Assembly: GCA_028572035.1 (NCBI GenBank)
Contig: JAPVWE010000101.1
Location: 1 to 5,295, forward strand
DNA from: Desulfobacteraceae bacterium
GTDB lineage: Bacteria > Desulfobacterota > DSM-4660 > Desulfatiglandales > B25-G16
Length of the DNA: 5,295 nucleotides
Reading direction: 5' to 3'
The notes under the pieces were generated by a model. The model searched no databases. It was not told the origin of the DNA and saw nothing but the letters and a program-made list of their open reading frames with translations. Shown piece by piece: positions 1-4,995 of this stretch (its first letter is position 1; each line of letters starts with the position of its first letter). A program made the translations under genes and the position numbers.

Positions 1-21
1 ATTGAGGGCCTTCCTTAGAAA

Positions 22-53
22 TCATGAATGTCAACATGAAATTTGGTCATGAC
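22..53. promoter_or_regulatory. Possible operator: three CATG-centred sites
   Basis: CATGA occurs three times at near-regular spacing (23-27, 35-39, 48-52). The first and third are full TCATGA palindromes, and the third sits inside the 8-bp palindrome GTCATGAC (46-53). The cluster ends 27 nt before the -35 box of the predicted promoter, a usual place for an activator site. I do not recognise the motif as that of a named regulator, and short palindromes occur by chance, so this is a weak call. Confidence 0.22.
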
Positions 54-80
54 ACGTCTTTTCTATGCCAGATTTTTTTA

Positions 81-109
81 TTGACAAGAAAATGGCTCTT
101 CTGTATACA
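81..109 (+). promoter_or_regulatory. Predicted sigma-70 promoter of the dsr operon
   Basis: A perfect TTGACA -35 box (81-86) is followed by a 17-nt spacer and TATACA (104-109), which matches the TATAAT consensus at 4 of 6 positions. An AT-rich run lies just upstream of the -35 box (72-80). Transcription would begin near 115-117 and read through the repeat block into the RsbRD_N gene and dsrM onward. It is the best promoter I see in front of the operon. A second promoter closer to the genes, inside or after the repeat, cannot be excluded. Confidence 0.6.
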
Positions 110-207
110 TTGGCAGCATTGAAAAAGGTAACTATTCAGCCACTAAGACACCAAGGCACTAAGATTACAGAATTATTCTTTTAATACCCTTCTTGATGAG
201 GGGCACA

Positions 208-230
208 TTAATGAGCCTTAGGCTCATTAA
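208..230. repeat. Perfect 10-bp inverted repeat (hairpin)
   Basis: TTAATGAGCC (208-217) and GGCTCATTAA (221-230) are perfect complements around a 3-nt TTA loop. The hairpin lies within the leader and the repeat-like block. It is not directly followed by a U-run; the nearest T5 starts 14 nt later at 244. It therefore does not look like a normal intrinsic terminator. It may be a structural part of the repeat, an RNA-stability element or a protein-binding palindrome. Confidence 0.6.
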
Positions 231-296
231 GACTAATGTACTGTTTTTCTTGCAATGCGTTCTTCCTTTTCAGATAAGGGGGTAAAATTCATACCC

Positions 297-329
297 GCCC
301 GCCTCGCCTGAGCGAGAGTGATGGCGGGC
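297..329. repeat. GC-rich hairpin within the repeat block
   Basis: GCCCGCC (297-303) pairs perfectly with GGCGGGC (323-329). An inner TCGC/GCGA pair (304-307 with 312-315) closes a CTGA loop, leaving a short bulge at 316-322. Its GC content is far above the surrounding AT-rich leader. The form is typical of REP-like palindromic units. The first in-frame ATG codons (318 and 321) of the extended reading frame lie inside this structure, which argues against their use as starts. Confidence 0.55.
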
Positions 330-346
330 AGGTCTATTCTTTGTGT

Positions 347-405
347 CCCTGGCCCAGACCTGGCTTTCGTAGACCTTAGAACTATACGAAGTCGTCGTGC
401 CAGGG
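347..405. repeat. Imperfect long stem within the repeat block
   Basis: CCCTGGC (347-353) pairs with GCCAGGG (399-405), and further in TTCGTA (366-371) pairs with TACGAA (385-390). Between these are a small CCAG/CTGG hairpin (354-363) and two copies of AGACCT (356-361, 371-376) complementary to AGGTCT at 330-335. This looks like part of the composite repeat and not an independent regulatory RNA. Confidence 0.4.
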
Positions 406-470
406 CGGGCTTGGTGCCTTGGTGGCTACCTGAACACTTGCTGAAAAACAGGTTATTCTCAGTGTCGGAT

Positions 471-1010
471 ATGAAACTTGACAGCCTCTTGTTAGAAAAG
501 AAGACTCCCATTTTAGAAAGATGGTTCGATCTCATACTGGAGAGTTATCCTGCTGATACCCGGAATTTTCTGAGAAAGGAAAAGAATCGCTTTGACAATC
601 CGGTGGCATACGAATTAGGCCAGGGGATAGAGGGTATCTATGAGGCGCTCCTCTATGGGATGGATCGTGATAAGGTCTCTTCCTTTCTTGACAGAATTAT
701 CAGCATCAGGGCAATTCAGGATTTTTCTCCCTCCGGGGCCATTGCCTTCATCTTCCTGCTGAAGAAAGCAGTCAGAGAGAAACTGGAAAAGGAGGTCCGG
801 GAAAATGGGATCTCTGAGGAGTTGATAGACCTTGAGTCCAGAATAGACGGATTGGCTCTCTTATCTCTTGATATATACATGAAACACCGGGAGAAGCTTT
901 ACGAGATCAGGGTAAATGAGGTAAAAAACAGGGTAAGCGGGCTTATGCGAAGTGCAGGTCTGATATCTGAGCTGGAAGAGGAACCCGACCTTAGGAAGAG
1001 AAAACATTGA
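471..1010 (+). CDS. Stand-alone RsbRD_N-domain protein, putative sensor/partner of the Dsr complex
   Basis: The 179-residue protein resembles the N-terminal domain of RsbT co-antagonist RsbRD. It opens with a helix containing ILERWFDLILESYP (14-27) and has the family-like core stretch around 79-100 (IRAIQDFSPSGAIAFIFLLK). It is soluble, mostly helical and charged, with no Cys, transmembrane segment or signal peptide. In Bacillus-type RsbR proteins this domain precedes a STAS domain that controls the stressosome. Here no STAS or other output domain follows and the chain ends in a basic tail. It lies 27 nt before dsrM, so it is probably cotranscribed with the complex, and I infer a sensing, assembly or regulatory role. 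I chose ATG 471 because the protein then begins where the domain does. GTG 462, 9 nt after a weak AGG, is an alternative. The frame remains open to 318, but only through repeat DNA. Domain assignment is fairly confident; function is unknown. Confidence 0.75.
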   Translation: MKLDSLLLEKKTPILERWFDLILESYPADTRNFLRKEKNRFDNPVAYELGQGIEGIYEALLYGMDRDKVSSFLDRIISIRAIQDFSPSGAIAFIFLLKKAVREKLEKEVRENGISEELIDLESRIDGLALLSLDIYMKHREKLYEIRVNEVKNRVSGLMRSAGLISELEEEPDLRKRKH

Positions 1011-1025
1011 TAGTCTAAACATAAC

Positions 1026-1034
1026 GAGGTGAGG
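1026..1034 (+). promoter_or_regulatory. Ribosome binding site deciding the dsrM start
   Basis: GAGGTGAGG lies 3 nt before ATG 1038. A GTG at 1029 is in frame but sits inside this Shine-Dalgarno sequence with none of its own upstream, so ATG 1038 is the better start. Confidence 0.7.
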
Positions 1035-1037
1035 CAC

Positions 1038-2075
1038 ATGGGCTTTAATCTTGCCTTCTACTTTTCACTTTTTGCAGTCATAGCACTGGTTCTTGTTCCC
1101 CTGGTGGGAGCTGGGGCAGGCTTGCACGTCATTTTTGGCATTGTCATACCATATCTGGCCGGTTTCACATTCCTTGCAGGACTGATTTATCGTATTGTCA
1201 AGTGGGCACGTACGCCTGTACCATACCGTATACCCACAACCTGTGGACAGAACAAATCTCTTCCCTGGATCAAGAGAAGCCTTAGAGATAAACTTGAAAA
1301 CCCTGAAAACACGATCTACGCTATTGGCAGGATGGCCCTTGAGGTGCTCTTGTTTCGTAGCCTGTTCAGGAACTTAAGAACGGAATTAAGGCCATGGCGA
1401 GAGTACCCAGAGGGTGGAAGGCTTATTTTTTGGTCAACCAAGTGGCTCTGGCTTGGGGCAATAGCATTCCACTATTCCTTTCTTACCGTTTTATCAAGAC
1501 ACCTTAAGTTCTTCACCGAGCCCGTGCCTTTCTTTGTGCCTCTGCTTGAAAGTGCCGATAGCTTTCTCCAGATATACATGCCGGCAGTCTACATGAGCGG
1601 TATAGCCCTTTTAGCGGCCCTGATCTACCTATTAGGTAGAAGAATTGTTGATCCAAAGCTACATTATATCTCCCTTGCCTCTGATTATTTCCCTCTCTTT
1701 CTGATCCTGGGTATTGGAATTAGTGGAGTTCTTATGCGATATTTTCTTAAAGTGGATATTGTTGCTGTAAAGGAATTGGCTATGGGGCTGGCCACTTTTC
1801 ATCCCAAGGTACCGGAGGGGATAGGAGTAATTTTTTACATCCATCTTTTTCTGGTAAGCACCCTTCTTGCCTACTTTCCCTTTAGCAAGCTGGTGCACAT
1901 GGCAGGGGTCTTCTTTAGCATGACAAGGAATATGGCAAGTAACAACCGAGCCATCAGGCACGTCAATCCCTGGGAATACCCTGTTAAGGTCTTCTCATAT
2001 ATGGACCAAGAAGATATGTATAGAAAACAGATGAAGACGGCTGGAATACCATTAGAAAGGGATATAGAGGAGTAA
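1038..2075 (+). CDS. dsrM: DsrM, NarI-like di-heme cytochrome b membrane subunit
   Basis: DsrM is the integral membrane subunit that exchanges electrons with the menaquinone pool and passes them to or from DsrK. The 345-residue product has about six hydrophobic segments (roughly 6-25, 33-51, 135-155, 183-200, 217-236, 262-288). A long cytoplasm-type loop (55-133) contains PTTCGQ, which I recall as typical of DsrM. Likely heme b ligands are His145 and His155 in one helix and His269 and His287 in another. The 10- and 18-residue spacings equal those of E. coli NarI (His56/66 and His187/205), supporting two b hemes. dsrK begins 3 nt after the stop codon, as expected for a tightly coupled DsrMK pair. 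The start is ATG 1038, not the in-frame GTG 1029. Nothing looks truncated. Identification rests on sequence character plus operon order. Confidence 0.93.
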   Translation: MGFNLAFYFSLFAVIALVLVPLVGAGAGLHVIFGIVIPYLAGFTFLAGLIYRIVKWARTPVPYRIPTTCGQNKSLPWIKRSLRDKLENPENTIYAIGRMALEVLLFRSLFRNLRTELRPWREYPEGGRLIFWSTKWLWLGAIAFHYSFLTVLSRHLKFFTEPVPFFVPLLESADSFLQIYMPAVYMSGIALLAALIYLLGRRIVDPKLHYISLASDYFPLFLILGIGISGVLMRYFLKVDIVAVKELAMGLATFHPKVPEGIGVIFYIHLFLVSTLLAYFPFSKLVHMAGVFFSMTRNMASNNRAIRHVNPWEYPVKVFSYMDQEDMYRKQMKTAGIPLERDIEE

Positions 2076-2078
2076 AAG

Positions 2079-3704
2079 ATGTCAGAGGTTCCAAAACCGG
2101 AAGAACTAATAAAGAAAAACTACAGTCCTCCAGAAAAGCCGTGGATGGAAACAAAGCCTGAATTCAGAGAGGGAAGGTTTTGCAATGCTGCAAATCCAAA
2201 ATGGCTTGAAACGCTTGATTACCCATACGCAAGGAGTTGGTCAGTGACCGATGAGGACTGGAACCTTCCCGAGAATTGGAAGGATATAGTCCTGGAAAAC
2301 ATGCATGACCGGCTTAACAGATTCCGTTCTTTGCGGCTGTTTTTTGATATCTGTGTAAGATGTGGTGCCTGCGCTGATAAGTGTCACTTCTTTATCGGAA
2401 GTGGGGATCCAAAAAATATGCCTGTTCTCAGGGCAGAGCTCTTAAGGTCAGTATATCGTAGGTATCACACAGTCGCAGGAAAACTTCTTGGGAAGCTTGC
2501 CGGGGCAAGAGAACTCACAGAGGATGTGTTGAAGGAGTGGTTTTATTATCTGTACCAGTGCACCGAATGCCGTCGCTGCTCGGTTTTCTGCCCTTATGGC
2601 ATTGATATGGCTGAACTTACCATATTGGGGAGGGAGCTTCTCAGTTCGGTTGGCATAAACACCGAGTGGATTATGGCATCAGTGGGAAGCTGTTATAAAA
2701 CAGGAAACCACATTGGCGCTCCACCCCATGCATTTAAGGATATGATTGACTTCTTCTGTGACGAGTGTGAGGAGGTGACAGGGGTAAGGCCTCGTCCAAG
2801 CTTTAACAGGAAAGGGGCTGAGATCCTCTTTATTGCCCCTTCTGGCGATTACTTCGCTGATCCTGGCACCTATACCTTTATGGGCTATCTCTTGCTTTTT
2901 GACTACCTTGACCTTGACTATACCATAAGCGGCTACGCCTCTGAGGGGGGGAACTTTGGTTATTTTATCTCGCATGAGATGGGAAAAAGGCTTAACTACA
3001 AGATATACTCTGAAGCCAAGAGGCTTGGGGTAAAATGGATCCTCGGGGGAGAGTGTGGCCACATGTGGAGGGTCCTCAATCAGCATATGGATACCTGGAA
3101 TGGCCCTGCTGACTTCCTTGAGGAACCGGTCTCCCCCATAACCGGGACAAGATTTGAGAATGCAAAATCCACAAGAACGGTTCACATCTGCGAGTTTACT
3201 GCCGACCTTATCAAGGGCAATAAATTGAAACTGGACAAAAACAGAAATGACCATATAGCACTGACCTACCATGATTCCTGTAACCCGGCCAGGGCCATGG
3301 GTATTCTTGAAGAACCACGGTATATCATAAGAAATGTCTGTAACAACTTCTATGAGATGCCCGAGAATACCATAAGGGAGAATACATTCTGTTGTGGGAG
3401 TGGAAGTGGCCTTAACGCAGATGAGTTTCTGGAGGTGAGGATGAGGGGAGGTCTCCCCAGAGCAAATGCCGTTAGGTATGTTCACGAAAAGCATGGGGTG
3501 AACCACCTTGGCTGTATTTGTGCCATTGACAGGGCAATCCTTCCGCCACTCCTGGAGTACTGGGGCATCGATGTGGAGCTCACAGGCATTCATGAAATGG
3601 TGGCAAATGCCCTGGTGTTTCCAGGGGAGAAGAAGAAAACAGTAGACTTGCGTGATAGGACCCTCAAAGGAGTGAAGTCAGAAGAAATAGAGGAGGAGGA
3701 ATAG
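2079..3704 (+). CDS. dsrK: DsrK, HdrD-like Fe-S catalytic subunit of the Dsr complex
   Basis: DsrK is the cytoplasm-facing iron-sulfur subunit related to heterodisulfide reductase HdrD. In the family it is thought to act on the disulfide/trisulfide of DsrC using electrons from DsrM. In the 541-residue product, two ferredoxin-type [4Fe-4S] motifs are visible: Cys92/95/98/102 and Cys161/164/167/171, the second followed by Pro. A CCG-type motif follows: Cys401, then Cys438-Cys439-Gly440, then Cys479 and Cys481. This is the proposed site of the special catalytic cluster. An earlier half-domain keeps only isolated cysteines (Cys326 in GGECGHMWR, Cys371). The end of the CCG motif reads CICAID, so it is not a plain CXXC; this may be a DsrK trait. 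AGAGGAG (2066-2072) lies 6 nt before the ATG. There is no signal peptide, as expected for a cytoplasmic subunit. The C-terminus is an acidic tail rich in Glu. Confidence 0.95.
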   Translation: MSEVPKPEELIKKNYSPPEKPWMETKPEFREGRFCNAANPKWLETLDYPYARSWSVTDEDWNLPENWKDIVLENMHDRLNRFRSLRLFFDICVRCGACADKCHFFIGSGDPKNMPVLRAELLRSVYRRYHTVAGKLLGKLAGARELTEDVLKEWFYYLYQCTECRRCSVFCPYGIDMAELTILGRELLSSVGINTEWIMASVGSCYKTGNHIGAPPHAFKDMIDFFCDECEEVTGVRPRPSFNRKGAEILFIAPSGDYFADPGTYTFMGYLLLFDYLDLDYTISGYASEGGNFGYFISHEMGKRLNYKIYSEAKRLGVKWILGGECGHMWRVLNQHMDTWNGPADFLEEPVSPITGTRFENAKSTRTVHICEFTADLIKGNKLKLDKNRNDHIALTYHDSCNPARAMGILEEPRYIIRNVCNNFYEMPENTIRENTFCCGSGSGLNADEFLEVRMRGGLPRANAVRYVHEKHGVNHLGCICAIDRAILPPLLEYWGIDVELTGIHEMVANALVFPGEKKKTVDLRDRTLKGVKSEEIEEEE

Positions 3705-3716
3705 GGAGGGTGCATA

Positions 3717-4211
3717 ATGGTTGATAAGAGTAATAAGGTAATAAATGCACTGAAGGAAACCGGTTTCTTCAAACCAAGGAAGATTTATGACGGAGGTAAG
3801 GTAATTGTAGGAATTATTATACTTTTTGCCCTGGTAGCATTTCCTCTCCTATATAATATGGGGAAGGCGGCCAAGGTACCAGATCCAAAAGTCAACACCC
3901 CGGAGATTCAAAAACTGCCAGAAAAGGAAAGGGTGTGTGTAGAGCCAAAAAAATATATGACGGAGAACCACATGAAACTCCTGAATGACTGGAGAGATTG
4001 GGTTGTCCGTGAGGGGAGTAGAGACTACATAGGTTTCACAAAGAAGAAGTATACTATGAGCCTTCAGAATACATGCCTGGAATGTCATTCAAACTACGAT
4101 AACTTTTGTAATGAATGTCACAAGTATGCGGGGATAACGCCTTACTGCTGGAGCTGCCATGTTGAAAAGCCAGAGGAATGGGCGGCAGGAAAACTGAAGG
4201 AGGAGAAGTGA
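3717..4211 (+). CDS. dsrJ: DsrJ, membrane-anchored tri-heme cytochrome c
   Basis: DsrJ is the periplasmic c-type cytochrome of the complex. The 164-residue protein has a short basic N-terminus and one hydrophobic segment (about 29-48) that should act as an uncleaved signal anchor. The periplasmic domain carries exactly three CXXCH heme sites near the C-terminus: CLECH (120-124), CNECH (131-135) and CWSCH (144-148). Cys74, in the ERVCVEP stretch before the hemes, is the only non-heme Cys. It matches the position expected for the unusual Cys ligand (His/Cys heme) described for DsrJ. His85 and Met81/Met86 are other candidate ligands. GGAGGG (3705-3710) directly follows the dsrK stop and is 6 nt from ATG 3717. 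The end of the gene overlaps dsrO by 4 nt. Its exact electron-transfer role is not settled in the family. Confidence 0.94.
   Translation: MVDKSNKVINALKETGFFKPRKIYDGGKVIVGIIILFALVAFPLLYNMGKAAKVPDPKVNTPEIQKLPEKERVCVEPKKYMTENHMKLLNDWRDWVVREGSRDYIGFTKKKYTMSLQNTCLECHSNYDNFCNECHKYAGITPYCWSCHVEKPEEWAAGKLKEEK
4197..4205 (+). promoter_or_regulatory. Ribosome binding site deciding the dsrO start
   Basis: AAGGAGGAG, a near-perfect Shine-Dalgarno, lies within the end of dsrJ and 2 nt before GTG 4208. An upstream in-frame ATG at 4178 has no comparable site and would place ten extra residues before the Tat motif. Confidence 0.65.
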
Positions 4212-4987
4212 CAGATATTAACAGAAGAAAATTCCTAAAGTTAGCAGGGGCATCTACCATAGTAGGTCTTCTTGGAGGATGGAAGGCTGTTGAGTTGCTT
4301 GCGCCTGGTGAGCTGGACGCAAAGTATCTGCCAAAACCGGAGGCCCTGACAGCAAAAAGATGGGCCATGGCGGTAGATATTAAGAAGATGGATGAAGACA
4401 CTGCAAAGAAGTGTATAGAGGTTTGCCACCGCATCCACAATGTTCCCGATATTGGAGATCCAAGGCGTGAGATCAAATGGATCTGGCTTGAGCCATTTAA
4501 AAATGCCTTCCCAGGCCAGCACCAGGAGCACATTGCAGAGCGTTTAAAGGAAGAACCTTTTATCGTGCTTTGCAATCACTGTGACAACCCACCATGCGTG
4601 AGGGTTTGCCCGACAAAGGCCACATGGAAAAGAGAGGATGGGATTGTCATGATGGATCAGCACCGGTGCATTGGGTGCAGATTCTGTATGGCCGCATGCC
4701 CTTTTGGATCAAGAAGCTTTAACTGGGGAGACCCCCGCCCCTTTATCAAGAAGAGATATCCGGAGTATCCAACAAGGGAAAAAGGGGTTGTAGAAAAATG
4801 CAATTTCTGCGCAGAAAGGCTCGCAAAAGGTCTTATGCCCGGCTGTGTGGAGGCGTCTGATGGAGCATTGGTCTTTGGTGACCTGGCAGACCCCAAATCT
4901 GAAGTAAGGAGAGTTTTTCGTCAGCACTTTGCTATTAAACGCAAACCACATCTTGGTACAAATCCTCAAGTTTATTATATAGTGTGA
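4208..4987 (+). CDS. dsrO: DsrO, Tat-exported periplasmic Fe-S protein
   Basis: DsrO is the periplasmic iron-sulfur subunit, of the NrfC/DmsB-type ferredoxin family, linking DsrJ and the membrane protein DsrP. With the GTG start it has 259 residues and begins with a twin-arginine signal, NRRKFLK (5-11), followed by a hydrophobic stretch to about 34. Thirteen cysteines are seen: 69, 73, 122/125/130/134 (CX2CX4CX3C), 154/157/160/164 (CX2CX2CX3C) and 198/201/213 (CX2CX11C). The first DmsB-type motif keeps only its last two positions, and the last Cys of the fourth motif is Ser217. Twelve of the thirteen can therefore make three [4Fe-4S] clusters, with Cys73 joining 198/201/213 and Cys69 left over. 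The HRIHNVPDI stretch (74-82) is typical of DsrO as I recall it. GTG 4208 overlaps the dsrJ TGA (GTGA), implying translational coupling. Confidence 0.94.
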   Translation: MTDINRRKFLKLAGASTIVGLLGGWKAVELLAPGELDAKYLPKPEALTAKRWAMAVDIKKMDEDTAKKCIEVCHRIHNVPDIGDPRREIKWIWLEPFKNAFPGQHQEHIAERLKEEPFIVLCNHCDNPPCVRVCPTKATWKREDGIVMMDQHRCIGCRFCMAACPFGSRSFNWGDPRPFIKKRYPEYPTREKGVVEKCNFCAERLAKGLMPGCVEASDGALVFGDLADPKSEVRRVFRQHFAIKRKPHLGTNPQVYYIV

Positions 4988-4995
4988 GGTGATAA

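Larger units (their letters stand above)
138..427. repeat. Repeat-like block with imperfect terminal inverted repeats (MITE-like)
   Basis: The left end (138-155, AGCCACTAAGACACCAAG) and the reverse complement of the right end (410-427, AGCCACCAAGGCACCAAG) match at 16 of 18 positions. CACTAAG/CACCAAGG-type motifs are repeated at the left end (141-163). Such motifs resemble intergenic repeats common in many environmental bacterial genomes; this is recalled, not searched. Between the ends are a perfect 10-bp hairpin (208-230), a GC-rich hairpin (297-329) and a longer imperfect stem (347-405). No transposase is encoded. The simplest reading is a non-autonomous mobile or REP-like composite element inserted between promoter and gene. 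I see no target-site duplication. Copy number elsewhere in the genome would decide it. Confidence 0.45.
1..470. other. Non-coding leader region upstream of the operon
   Basis: I see no convincing protein gene or tRNA/rRNA in this stretch. It contains a cluster of CATG-centred sites (22-53), a sigma-70 type promoter (81-109) and a repeat-like block with several hairpins (138-427). The end of any upstream gene is not recognisable in bases 1-80. If the promoter is used, the leader before the first gene is about 355 nt, unusually long, and most of it is repeat-like sequence. The reading frame of the first gene stays open back to 318, but that extension is encoded by the repeat block and is not counted as coding. 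Confidence 0.6.

Noticed and set aside
141..163. CRISPR or tandem repeat array
   Set aside because: The CACTAAG/CACCAAGG units are short, few and adjacent, with no spacers. They fit the end of an intergenic repeat better.
208..248. Intrinsic terminator
   Set aside because: The hairpin at 208-230 is strong, but the T5 run begins 14 nt after the stem, too far for a normal intrinsic terminator, and it would block the operon downstream of its promoter.
318..470. ATG 318 or 321 as the start of the RsbRD_N gene
   Set aside because: These codons lie inside a GC-rich hairpin of the repeat block, and the added residues do not look like part of the domain.
116..470. Riboswitch or other known regulatory RNA in the long leader
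   Set aside because: The hairpins are explained by the repeat block, and I do not recognise the conserved core of any known riboswitch class.
233..535. Open frame of 100 codons on the minus strand over the leader and the start of the RsbRD_N gene
   Set aside because: It is encoded largely by the repeat block and the antisense of a real gene, with no recognisable protein features.
1029..1037. GTG 1029 as the dsrM start
   Set aside because: The codon is inside the Shine-Dalgarno sequence that serves ATG 1038.
2679..3593. Long open frame of 304 codons on the minus strand
   Set aside because: It lies entirely antisense to dsrK, resembles no protein family I know, and has no Shine-Dalgarno or neighbouring partner. 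It is a shadow of dsrK codon usage.
4054..4575. Open frame of 173 codons on the minus strand
   Set aside because: It is antisense to dsrJ and dsrO, both clearly coding with heme and Fe-S motifs, and has no family resemblance.
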